Assembly: GCA_002077065.1 (NCBI GenBank)
Contig: NAJO01000035.1
Coordinates: 434,001-498,000 of the forward strand
DNA length: 64,000 bases
Direction of reading: 5' to 3'
DNA from: Cryoendolithus antarcticus
Taxonomy: Eukaryota > Ascomycota > Dothideomycetes > Cladosporiales > Cladosporiaceae
Positions 1 through 10,183 of the stretch are shown piece after piece. Position 1 is the stretch's first letter. Each line of letters opens with the position of its first letter. The position numbers were made by a program, and so were the translations under genes. A model generated the notes under the pieces. That model saw nothing but the letters and a program-made list of their open reading frames with translations, had not been told where the DNA came from and searched no databases.

Positions 1-1700
1 TACCGCGAATCGAACACTACCGATATAGAGCTAGACGAGGAGCTAGATAAGGAGCTTCCGGATAACCCCCTTTAGATACCGCCGTAGCCTTAGAAGCGTA
101 TTATCGCGCCTTCGGATAGAGAGTTAAGGGGGAGGAAGTAAGTAGTAATAGATCTATAAGAGCGGCGGTTTAAGAAGGGCATAAGGTATAGTATACGGAC
201 ATTTAATTCATAGCGTCGATTCGTTACTAGTTCGCTACGTATTCGTAATGCTTCTCGTTAGTACGGTTAGTCGTATATAGCTACGGTCGTTGTTTCCTTA
301 TGTTTATACGTACGAATCCATAGCGAATCTCACTTAGCTATCTCTTTGTTCTTTACTTCCTTTGATCTATACCTACTACCTTCCGCTTATATCTATCGTG
401 TCGTCCTTCTACGCCTTTATAGCCTTATCGTACCCTCCGTATTATCGTATTAATAGCCTTATTATCTACTCTAGACGCCGCTACCATAGATATAGACCGT
501 ACCTACGTATAGCATAATGCCTACGTTAACTTATAAGTTACTTATAGCGCCCTAGAGCTTAATTCGCTACTAATTCGCTATAGTGTCTATTTATTTCGTA
601 GGCTAGAGACGACTAATACGAGCGCCTTCTTCTATTAATTAGTTTAGACCTAGTAGAACAAGTAATAGGCTCTTCTTAACGTAGAGGGAGATACGGATAT
701 AGAGAAGAAGGCCCTAGCCAATATACGTAATTTTGACGCCGCTAGGTTAATTATAGAGACTAAGAGAGGGATAGATACGCCGAGCCCTTACTAGGAGTAT
801 ACGAAGAAGGGTAAGACTTATAAGGTATAGAAGGATAAGGATAAGGCGTACGCGTACTATAAGCGCTATCGTAAGAGCAATTATAGGGCTTATATAACGC
901 TAGTCGTTAATACGGAGATAGGTAGAATAGAGGAGGGTAGTAGAGAGGCGGTAGATCTTACTACGGCGCGAGTAGAGCTAGACGTAATTACTTTAGAGGC
1001 AATTAGAGATATTAAATCGGTACGTATAGATACGTATACTACTCTAGCCGATATAGGTAGCGAAGCGGCTAATTAGGTTACTAATGTACTTAGTATAGCG
1101 AAGGACTATATCGTAGACTATAGTAATAGAGCGATAAATCTAATTAGAGAATACTACGTTAAGGCGAATAAGACGATTAAGGCGGCTATTAGCGAAGCGA
1201 TATAGAAGTCTAACGAACGCCTTAGCGAAACGGTAAATAAGTAGATAGAGATTCTAAGTAAGGTAGTGCCGGTTACGAAGGAGTCTAATAGCGAATCGAC
1301 CGATCGGCTTAGCGAAGCCTATAGCGAATCGATTAAGCGGCTATAGAATATAACTAGCGAAGCGGTAGCGAATCTAGAGAAGGCGTTTAGCGATGCGTAG
1401 AATCGTATTCACGAATCTAGCCGCGAAGTAGAGTAGAGATTCGTAGGGGTAGCGGCGAAGAAGCCGTAAACATAGTAGGGGTCTAGCGAAGTAAGCGAAA
1501 AGATGTTTAAGGCGTTAGTGTTAAAGGTGTAGGAGATAGAAAAGAAGCATAAGAAGGACATAGCGGCGTTAGAAGAGGCTAATCAGGGCCTTAAAGGCGA
1601 GTTAAATGCGGTACGATAGGAGATAGAGATATTGAAGAGCTTAAGGGTTAACGAAGCGACCTTATAGATAGGCGAATATATAGCGAATCGGTCGTAGACA
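1..1700. repeat. RIP-mutated (CpA to TpA) repetitive block
   Basis: The block is almost devoid of CpA and TpG and rich in TpA, while CpG is kept. In 1021-1320 I count no CpA and only two TpG. This is the classic signature of repeat-induced point mutation, which acts on duplicated DNA in Pezizomycotina. The signature weakens from about 1400 (CpA reappears near 1410, 1470, 1548 and 1582) and is gone by about 1700. The DNA was therefore probably part of a multi-copy element continuing left of the window. The element type cannot be named: I see no terminal repeats, and no transposase or reverse-transcriptase motif can be read. Confidence 0.85.
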
Positions 1701-1796
1701 GTACTGCTAATGCACGAAATCAAAGAACTTAGCACTCAACTTTCAAAAAGCAGCGGTGGTACCACTGATCAACCGTCGCTAGAGAGGCGAGCATGA
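300..1796 (+). pseudogene. RIP-killed coiled-coil protein gene
   Basis: One reading frame can be followed from an ATG at 300 to a normal TGA at 1794-1796. It is interrupted only by TAG/TAA codons plus one TGA at 363. Nearly all stops are what a C-to-T change in CAG or CAA would give, so the ancestral codons were probably Gln. The middle part (about 780-890) is rich in Lys and Tyr. The part from about 1050 to 1450 has a recurring Ser-Glu-Ala/Ser-Glu-Ser unit (agcgaa followed by gcg, tcg or acg), and the end is Lys/Glu-rich and looks like a coiled coil. The last 100 bases carry normal CpA content and are intact. I do not recognise the family. It could be an accessory protein of a transposon or a multicopy host gene. 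The true start may lie elsewhere, because a second decayed frame (1 to about 207) precedes it. Confidence 0.6.
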
Positions 1797-2037
1797 TGTT
1801 CTGCCCGCCAAGTCACATGACGCACAATGCAAAAACCTTGACCGCACTTGCCTATTTGGGGGGGTAATCATAAAGATTCACAGAGTGCCACTCTACACGA
1901 GCCCCTGACCTCCAGCAAAGCTCTGGAGGTCCAAAAGGCGAAAAAGATTGGTCTGATTATCATCTGAGATGACAGCGTTGAGTGAGCCCCTAGGAAGATG
2001 TTAGGATGAGGCAGGTGCAGAGCTTACACGAAGGTTA

Positions 2038-2146
2038 CTCACAACGCGGGGGTCGAACCCGCGACCTTGAGATCGCAGTATTGGTATGACTAAGAGTCTC
2101 ACGCTCTACCGATTGAGCTCTGTCCAATCGTTAGTGAAGGTTGTGA
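2038..2146 (-). tRNA. tRNA-Lys(CTT)-like gene with intron and displaced 5' acceptor strand
   Basis: Read on the minus strand, the D-arm (2103-2118), anticodon stem (2097-2101 with 2068-2072), anticodon CTT (2094-2092), five-base variable loop and a perfect T-arm with B-box GGTTCGANNCC are all present. An intron of about 17 nt (2073-2089) follows the anticodon at the usual eukaryotic position. The 3' acceptor strand GTTGTGA plus discriminator G (2045-2038) does not pair with the bases directly before the D-arm. Its exact complement TCACAAC lies 19 nt further upstream (2146-2140). The first A-box base is also changed (T8 to G). It is therefore either a tRNA pseudogene with a 19-nt insertion between acceptor and D-arm, or an unusual gene with a second insert. 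A T5 run that could stop Pol III lies at 1945-1941. Confidence 0.5.
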
Positions 2147-2324
2147 GAGGTAGGATCGGAAGGAATGTACAGCCGGGCTGATTGGATGGCTCGATTGCGA
2201 TAAGATCCTATATAACTTTTTTTCAGATCTCTCCTCTGCTACAGGCGAGGACGCTCCAATTATCCAACCTTGAGAGCAGCGGAGGCTCTCAGAATGAACA
2301 GTCCCAGTCCTGGGCTAGTCTACA

Positions 2325-4173
2325 CTACTTCAGCATCTCCACCCCAAACGCCCTCCCCTCGACACTATAGCCCTTCCCCTCCGCGTCCGTCTTGATCCAG
2401 AACTCATCTGCGCCAGTGGCTCCATACACAGCTAAGTCAAGTAACTCCCACTGCACGCAATTGTTCGCCCTGATCTGCTCGCTTGGATACTCCACTCCCG
2501 GATCGGTGACGACGGCATGCCATTTCCTCACTTCACAGCCATCATCCAGCTTCTTGATGATCAGTGTAGGATACAGCCGCACGTCCAAGGTCTTTGCTTC
2601 GGGCAGGTTGAATATGACCGGGAAGCCCACGTTCAGGACGTCCGTGGAGTTGGACGTGAAGTTCGTGACTTTCAGACCTGGGAGGCCGGGCTCGGTCGTG
2701 AGAGTGATGCTGGAGTTCAGCGATACACCAAGCAGAGAAGGGACCTTGTACGTGCCCGCAAGATTCGTCTGGGCTTGCGAGCGGGCTGTCGCCTCGAGGC
2801 CGGGGAGTAGTATCTCCATGACCAAGCCTGAGAGGGCAAGCTGGGTCGGCGCACCTCCAGTGCCAGCCGTGAGGACTGTGACGCCGACGTTGTAGTCGGG
2901 GATGAGTGTGATGACCGAGTGGTAGAGACCTGCTTGATATCAGTGATTGGTATGCTATAGCTCATGATGCAGTGCTTACCGAGATCGCCTTGCTTGGTGT
3001 ACACATCGACAATGCGATCCTCGACCTGCCATCGTATAATCTCCCATGCTAAGCCGACAGACTGCTGCCATACAGAGGTATGCGTCAGGGGCTTCATCCA
3101 CCTCCGCGTATCGACGGCTGAGATCTGAGTACTGTTGAGGATAGCCTGGCCAAACTTCTCCAAGTCACGCTGCGTTGAGTAGACACCTCCTGCGGCACCA
3201 GCATCGCCGATTGGAATAGAGAAGTAGCTGGATAGTACGTTGCCAGGAATGATGCCGGTAGTGGTATTGGGCTTAAGTGCATAGCTGCTATTGCCCATGT
3301 CGAGCTTGGCGAATACATCATTGTTCATCAAGTCTTCCATCGAACGGCCAGTGATGTTCTCAAGCGCGTAGCCCAAGATCTGATATCCTCCGTTCGAGTA
3401 TGCCGGGGTCCTGAATGGCAGCACTGTAGGCGGCTCCTGCAAGAAAGCGTTCAAGGCATCCTCGCGCGAGCATGGGTTCTCACTGCATTGCGGCAATGCA
3501 AGTGGCGGCTTCGGAGGCAGGCCAAAGCTTGTGATGGGCACTCCTCCGACAGTCGTTGGCGGAGGTCCAGGTGTATGGCCGCGAGCTATGCCAGCCATGT
3601 GGCTTGCGAGTGCACCGAGCGTAATCGATGACCAGTCACTACATTGGAGTGGATCTTCCGCGAACGAGCAGTTGGTAGCAGCGTTGGCGAGCTCGGGGAC
3701 AAAGTCAGTGACTGGACGGTCCCAGTAGGCGTGGCCGACTTCGACGAGGTAGGTGTAGGCTGTTATGAGCTTGCTGAGACTGCCGATGCGGTAGATGGAG
3801 TCCTCTTTCCAGTTGTCAGCATCCGCGATCAGCCATTTGCACTCCAATTGATCGTACCAGTCACTGCCTTCACGCTCTCGTTTGCAAGCGTAGCAGTGTC
3901 GGCCGTGTGCTGCACCGAGAGCAACGTCGAGTCTAGGTCGAAGATACCGATCGACCAACTCGTCTGATTCGCCTTGAGCGTCGTCAACAAGGCATCGTCG
4001 GCCGTTGTCGCATTTTTCAGCGCATCACTGATATTCTGAACAACGTCTTTGAAGACCAGATCTGAGGAGAGTCCTGAGGGAGCAGGGTAGTCAGGTCCTA
4101 GGATGCCGCAGGGGACGTATGGGACAGCAGTTGCAACAGCCGCGATGAAAGGAAGGACAGTAATGGAACGCAT
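2325..4173 (-). CDS. Secreted serine beta-lactamase-like hydrolase
   Basis: Three exons are supported: 4173-3858, 3804-2980 and 2929-2325, giving 581 aa. The introns of 53 and 50 nt have GT..AG ends and keep the frame. The start is the ATG opening a clear signal peptide (MRSITVLPFIAAVATAVP). The active-site motif SxxK is seen as SLSK in YRIGSLSKLIT, and the YxN motif as YSN in PAYSNGGYQ, placing it in the class C beta-lactamase/EstB/penicillin-binding-protein-like superfamily. A second domain of about 160 aa follows the last intron, as in the long fungal members of this family. The natural substrate in fungi is unknown; esterase or peptidase activity outside the cell is the likely role. The C-terminal end before the stop is rich in short hydrophobic strands. 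It lies on the same strand as the GH55 gene and about 715 bp from it. Identity is good at superfamily level only. Confidence 0.85.
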
Positions 4174-4888
4174 CTTGATCAACGCTATACAGTAGACAAT
4201 AGAGTGAAAGGAGATGCTCGACACGAACTTACCTCATGTTCAACTATAAGAGCATGTGCTTGAGGCTTCGCCATCCTCCGCCAAGATGCGGTGCCTCGCA
4301 GCCGTATGATCAACATGCCCATGCTTGCGTAAACATACCCAGCCCGCGCAATTCCTAATGACCTGAGCCCTCGCTCATACCACTCACCATGTCATAAGGA
4401 TGCGATGTCAATCTCCCAAGAGTATGCGGAAGAAACGTTGGCCAGTTCGCACTCTCGTGGTATGGGGAAATCCTATTAAGCGAACTCTGCAGGCGCCTGA
4501 TTGGCTCCATCGTAAAATGCAACATGCGGCTGTGCATTACCATGGCACTACAACGCCAGATCCTTGCCATGATCTTCAGGCTCTCGGAACTTGACGGTGA
4601 TGACAATGCAATCCTGTGGGCAGTGTCGGGGTTAGGTGATACGAGAATAGGCCTGTTGGGAGTCGTCCGCAGTCCAGTGTGAATTCTTTCATGATTGCTG
4701 AAACATCTGCTTGGCAATAGAGTCTCTCGAAGCCACGTCTCTGGACTTGAACGATCTAGATGATTGATGCGTACTACTCTCATGATGACTGGCCGCTGGA
4801 AAGCGTCCGACTTGGAATAATAAAACCCGACTATCAGACGTACAGCTAGCTTTGCCACACTTCGAATTCTACCACCCCATCCTTTGCT
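4174..4888. other. Intergenic region, promoter side of the beta-lactamase-like gene
   Basis: No gene is supported here. It holds the upstream region of the minus-strand hydrolase, with a possible 5'UTR splice donor near 4230, and the 3' flank of the GH55 gene. A 167-codon open frame at 4355-4858 on the minus strand has no recognisable domain and atypical composition. Confidence 0.5.
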
Positions 4889-7559
4889 TCAAGGATACTC
4901 AAATATCGCAACAGTATCCGCAAACGTGTTCCCGTTCGCGGCCTCGGGTACCAAAGCAACCTGATCAACCTCAACCATGATCGCGGTTCCCACAGTATTG
5001 AGCGCATACAGGTAAATTGCCTCGCTCTGCTCGACGCTAACGGTGTACTGCTGGCAGTTCGTCGTGAGGAGACAGCCGCCGTCATAGTTGTTGAAGAAGG
5101 AGTAGAGGCCTAGGAATGTCAGCGCGAGCAGATGGGAATAGGAGGGAGAAGCGTCTTACCAGCGCCGTAGTTGTAGATGTACGTGCTGTTGAAGATCCGC
5201 AGACCAAAAGTCTTGGGGCAAGTCGGCAGGTAGCATTGTGTGAAGTCTGGGTCAGACCAGCCTGCCAGTGGTGAGTAGTTGGACAGAGAGTTCGGGTTGT
5301 TTTGCATATAGCTGGTCGCAAAGTCAGTATTGATGCAATCTTTAGGTGTTCGGGACGAAAGACTCACGCCGTCTCGCTCTGGATGACGCCCATGTAGATC
5401 TCCTTCGCATTCGCAATATTATAGTTGTAGAGCTGCGAATGCTCGAACGAGCTACCATAGATCCACACCGGACCTTGACTCTCCACCAGCAACCCACGAC
5501 CGTTGTACACATCGATTTGATTGTGATCCGGTAAATCCATCTCGTGGTCTGCCACCCAGCCCCAGTTGTTCGACATCACCAGACTAGCAGTCTTGGTGAG
5601 ATGAAGAAGTAGGAACGCGGCGTAGCAAGTCTTACTGGCCCCATGCGCCAAGTTTGGCTGCTTGGCACAATTCGAAGACTGCAGCTGAGTGCCATTGCCA
5701 CCACCAATGCGCCAATGCGTGTCCCACATGCCTGTCGTGCCAGGCGATGTTCCAGCAAGATTCCACTCCATCATGATGGCGCCTGGTGCAGGTCCGAGAG
5801 TCTGGAACAGCATGTCCGTGATCTCGACGGTACCTTTGTCGCCTGGCTGGCCGACGCGGAACGCGACCTTGGGATTGTTCATATCGCCAAAGTCTGATCC
5901 GGCGGACCCGTCGACCATCATCGGAGGCCATAACTCCCCGACGATCTTCGCGTTGTTAGGAATCGTGATGGTATGGCGAATGACATAGGCGCCGTGGTCG
6001 AAGTATGCGATCTCACCGTTGGCGTAGTTTACAGAGTTCAAAAAGTTCTGTACGTTTGCGGTATCGTCACGTACACCATCGCCGTAGCAGCCGAAGTCGT
6101 ACGAAGACTTGAACTTCGTGACAGACACACCTTCGTATTGTGGCTTAGATCTCTCTAGCACCATACCTGCGCGAGGCCCATCGGTCACTAGTAAGCTCGT
6201 TGGCTTTGTCGGCTGCCCGACAAGCTGCTGGATGCGAGCGGAGTTGGCGGCTGGGCCATAGCATGTAAGATTGTTTTCCGTGTACATGCTTTCGTAGGCA
6301 GTGTAGGCTTTTCCTTGCACGTAGCTGCGAACAAGCTGGTTGCCGGGAATGATGACAGTTCCGTTCTTGTATTGCACCGCAGGATCAGTATTGATGAAGT
6401 TGACGTTGTCGAGCACAAGCGTGCCGGCTGCGGTTGGCGTGCTATTGCCGGAGAAGGATGTGATGATGCCAATGTCGGTATTGGTGAAGACCGAATCCTG
6501 GAACACAAGAGATCCAGTCGCAGGAACATCACCACCCGAGGACATATCGACAGCGGTGCCGCAGTTGTTGATGAAGATGCTCTTGTACATGAACACCCAG
6601 TTCCAATTCTGGAATATGGCAGTGTTGCATCGGTTGAAGGTCAGATTACGCATGGTGAACTGCTGATTGCCGGCGAACAAACCGATACCGCCTCCGTTGA
6701 AGATGAGATCTTCGAGATGGCCTCCAGAACCATTGTCCATGAAAACACCTTGCTGCGCGTTGCCGTCACCTGGTATACCGACGACGCAGTTGAAGACGAT
6801 GTTTTGCAGACTCGTGGCTTGCGCGACTTGCCAATGTATGCCGTGGACGCCTCTATTCGGATCGACTAACGTTAGATCGAAGACAAAATTCCTTATCTGG
6901 CGCCACATGTTGTTCTGATTCTGGAACCAATTGAAACCGTACGGTAGGTACGGGTTGGCGTCGAACAACCCAATCGCATCAAATTCAGGCGTCCCCTTTA
7001 TTACTGGTAAGTTGTTCGCATCTCCGACCATGGCGGTGTAGTAGTACAGATTGATCTTCTGCGACACCATATATGTTCCAGCCGGGAAGTACACGATAGC
7101 TGGCGTAGTCATCGAGCTATCGCAGCCAAGACCGCATCGTCCGCCGTCCGAACTAGCGTTGCCCAGGGCCCAGGTGTCGTCTGTCACGCCATCTCCTTTC
7201 GCTCCATAATCCTTGACATTTCGCCAGACCACATACGACGCGTTAACGCCGTACACTGCTTTGCCTTGTCGCTTGATCTGCGAGACCCAATACGGTGTTC
7301 CAGAACCATATTTGCCGGCACGCTTCTCGTGGCCGAAGGTATGCACTGGGCTTTCCATGTCATCTGATCCATACAGGTCCTCGAGCTGAGGTCCAGAAAT
7401 GAGATCGCCATCCGGTTGGCTGGGTAATGGCAGAGCATGGCTCAAGTCGTTGACGGAGCCGAACTCGAAAGTCTGTTGAATCGCTTCCCCTCTGGTGAAG
7501 TATGTGCAGATGAGTAAGATCGCGGCAAGCCAGCACCGGGCACTCGAATGTCTTGCCAT
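4889..7559 (-). CDS. GH55 exo-beta-1,3-glucanase, secreted
   Basis: Three exons (7559-5368, 5311-5160, 5109-4889) give 854 aa, a usual length for family GH55. Introns of 56 and 50 nt keep the frame. The N-terminus is a signal peptide (hydrophobic stretch ending near GEA, about residue 25), followed by a propeptide-like region with a Lys-Arg site near residue 80 (GHEKRAG). Two pectate-lyase-like beta-helix modules are visible. The first opens with VKDYGAKGDGVTDDT and the second with DFGCYGDGVRDDTANV, the tandem arrangement typical of GH55. The enzyme releases glucose from the non-reducing end of beta-1,3-glucan, either from the fungus's own wall or from other fungi and callose. The C-terminal exons encode a Cys-containing beta-rich end with CLLTTNCQQY. 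Family assignment is firm; precise specificity is inferred. Confidence 0.92.
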
Positions 7560-8027
7560 TGCGGCTAAGGCTGACGAGCGGCGTGAATGCTACGCCTCCA
7601 GGATTAGAACCCCATTTCAATGATACTACGCAGTACTAAGTTGTAACAATCAAGTCCTGGAGTGGCAGCTCTGCGCGTCAGAGCGGCATGTTTTCTGCGT
7701 CGACGCGCAAAGGAATGCATGGCATATGAGTTGCTCAGTAGCCGGGCTATGCAAGGGTCTTGGCTACTGTAGCTTCTGGTACTTTTTGCCGAAGATGAAT
7801 GTATGTCGGACTCGAAGTGCAGATTGCTGTCGGCGGAAGGTAGAATCTCGAATCCGGGAGTCGCGTCTCTGCACACCTGCTACTGCGGCTTCGGTGCAAC
7901 GTTACAAGATAATACGTGCTTGAGCTTTGAAGGTGACCAGAAAAATCTGGCGCCATCCACTTGCTCGCAACAACCTCTATAGCTGAGGCCGGACAGGAGA
8001 GGGCATGGGGCTGTCACTTCGTAACGT
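7560..8027. other. Intergenic region upstream of GH55 and downstream of CDC26
   Basis: This is the upstream region of the minus-strand GH55 gene. Several short open frames exist on both strands, but none shows a domain or a sensible gene model. No repeat was seen. Confidence 0.5.
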
Positions 8028-8297
8028 TCAACCCCTCGCCCCCTGCCCGCCCATAATCCTCGCCTCCCTCGCTTTTCGTGCTCTCGCAGCAGCAGTCTGC
8101 GCGCTCACGGCTGGAGAGTCATCATGTCCAGCATCGCTAATGTCCTCGGTCGTGTCCTGGGAGCTGCTCGGTTCACCGCCGCTGTAGGTGGCGGATTGTT
8201 GAGCTGCTGCGGCTCGTTCGCGGGCTGCTTTGCGGTCCTCGGCCAGTGTGATATCGGCTTGGGTGAGAGTGATCTTTGTTGGTGGCCGGGAGAGCAT
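8028..8297 (-). CDS. CDC26: Anaphase-promoting complex subunit CDC26-like
   Basis: A single-exon 89-aa protein. The first 20 or so residues (MLSRPPTKITLTQADITLAE) match the conserved N-terminal peptide of CDC26/Apc12 (M-L-x-R-x-P-T-x-I-x-L-T-x-x-D-I), which inserts into the TPR groove of APC6/Cut9 and stabilises the anaphase-promoting complex. The rest is low-complexity (Ala/Ser/Asp-rich, charged) and poorly conserved, as usual for this subunit. It acts in the nucleus as part of the ubiquitin ligase that triggers anaphase. The call rests on a short motif, so I am fairly but not fully sure. It shares a 325-bp divergent upstream region with the gene at 8623. Confidence 0.72.
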   Translation of the reverse strand: MLSRPPTKITLTQADITLAEDRKAARERAAAAQQSATYSGGEPSSSQDTTEDISDAGHDDSPAVSAQTAAARARKAREARIMGGQGARG

Positions 8298-8622
8298 GGC
8301 TTCAGTGGAGATATGTAGAGGGTAACTACAGGTTGACGGCGACCAAGGAGAATGGCGCTATGAAAAGGCACTCTTTCCGACGACACAGGCTGTATATACT
8401 CGCTGCGTTGTACCCGAAGCTATTGATACCTGGCTGAGTACCTAATGCAACAAGCTTGCGATATGTTTTACGTGGTGGAGATGTGAGAGGAACCTCGCCG
8501 CCGCAGCTTCAACAACACGGCTTGGCATTCCCGAGCTCGATTACTCTCTGGATTGAGCATTGGGTGCAACGACATCTCTATATACAGCAGTTTGTCATCA
8601 ACCAGCCCTCAATCCTCGCACC
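8298..8622. promoter_or_regulatory. Shared divergent promoter region
   Basis: These 325 bp separate the start codons of the CDC26-like gene (minus) and the gene at 8623 (plus), so both promoters must lie here. I see no strong TATA element. Confidence 0.5.
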
Positions 8623-9879
8623 ATGAGCGTCTCACTGCTTACTCTGGCCGAGCGGCACATCGTTGCACGCCAGTGGCGACAGGGATCCCAATGCCTCCGC
8701 TGCCTTCACACCTCCAACCCCAATCGAGCAGACAAGGGAACCGGCGGCGAAGTGGTAGACTCTAGCAGTGCGCTCCCTTGATCTCCTTTTTCTATCGGTC
8801 CACTGACTTAATGGCTACCAGCCCTCCCTCGCAACAGCCTCCGCCACCAGCGCGCCGCCCGCATCTCCCAAGAAGTCTCCGCCCTCCGCGACACCCCATC
8901 TGCTGACCCCGCCCCTCTGATCTCTTCCGATGCCGCCTCCACAGTCCGCGATCAGTCGCATTCAGCCGCCATAGACGCTCACCCCAGCAGCAATCCTTCT
9001 TCCCAAGGCATCCTCGGCAAGAACTCAGGCCCCGCAAGAGAAGGCCCCTTTGCGCAGCCCGTCGGTCGCTTAGACGAAGGCCGAGAAGCAGAGAGCAACG
9101 AGAAATTCTCCTCCCAAGGCCTAGGCGCAAGAACAACAGATGGCAAGCCTACGAACCCATCAGCCGGCGGGACCACAGTGCTGGACTCCCAACCTCAGCC
9201 CTCAGACTCCACAGCTGCCGCCTCCCACACGCCGTACCTCCAAACCGCGACCCTCAGCGTCGCAACCACCAGCCATTCCCAGCGGACCATCAGACGCCAG
9301 CTCCTCGGCTCCAAAACCCTCCCAAACCCCATGCCACCCACGACCTCAGACGCCGCTGTGCCGTACATCAAGCACCATCTCCGAGTTTTGCAGCCAACGC
9401 GCCCTCATCGCAAAGTTCTCCGGCCACGAAACGCGCCGCATCCAGATCGCGAAGCGCTGCTAGCGACACGACAGGAGCTGCGGGCTGAAGCCGCCACAGC
9501 GCGCGAAGCATTAGGCGAGGGAAGGCATCATTTCAGGGACTTGCCGGAGGAGCTGCAGGAGAAGTTCAGGGAGAATCGCGCGGCGTTGGAAGCTACTGCG
9601 GGTGGAAGGGATACAGCGGTGCGGCGTAAGATTTCGGGGACGTTGATGGAGAAGTTCGTGAAGGGGAGGTATGATCCGCGAGGGTTGCTTGGGGGAGAGG
9701 GGAAGGCGAAGGGAGGGTATGGGAGGGAGGTGCTAGATACTGTTGCGAGGGGGTTGTTGCGGAATGGGACGTATCTGGGAAAGGATGCGGAGAGAGTTGT
9801 GGCGAAAGTGAGGAGCCTGTTGCCTGCTTTACCCGCTGCTGGGAGCGGGGGAGCTAGGAGAGCGCAGGCGGCGAGGTAG
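8623..9879 (+). CDS. Uncharacterised protein, probably mitochondrial
   Basis: Two exons are proposed: 8623-8767 and 8822-9879, about 400 aa. The intron (54 nt, CTGACTTA branch region, CAG end) has a less common GTGCGC donor, but it is the only donor I found that keeps the long downstream frame open. The N-terminus (MSVSLLTLAERHIVARQWRQ) is basic and amphipathic, with LHTS further on, as in mitochondrial presequences. Residues from about 45 to 230 are Pro/Ser/Ala-rich and likely disordered. The C-terminal 130 aa are charged and helical, with conserved-looking FRDLPEELQEKFREN and MEKFVKGRYDPRGLLGG segments, and may be the functional domain. I do not recognise the family, and no function can be assigned. 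Confidence 0.65.
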
Positions 9880-10183
9880 ACCAAAGCACGTATATATCCG
9901 TTTGCCACAGTGGTGGACAGTGTGAAAGCATATTAATCATGCGTCTATACATGCCCATTGCATGTAGGGTCCACGCCGCTATGACCATCGGCGACCCCAT
10001 TGCCGTACCATCGGCTACTGTATCCTCGGGGTTTGCCCCTACTAACTCTGAGCGATTCATGCCCGTGATCTATGGTTCTCTGCAGCCCAGCACGATCACA
10101 GTGCGCGCTCCTGCACCCGGTCCGCGCGTCGCATACTGTGCAAGTTACGTGGTAGCTCACGGCGGTACCACGACCGCCGCCTG
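9880..10183. other. Convergent 3' intergenic region
   Basis: This region lies between the stop codons of two convergent genes and holds their 3' flanks. No other feature was seen. Confidence 0.5.

Noticed and set aside
4355..4858. 167-codon open frame on the minus strand between the beta-lactamase-like gene and GH55
   Set aside because: No domain, no signal or coiled-coil pattern, and it overlaps regulatory space and the GH55 3' flank.
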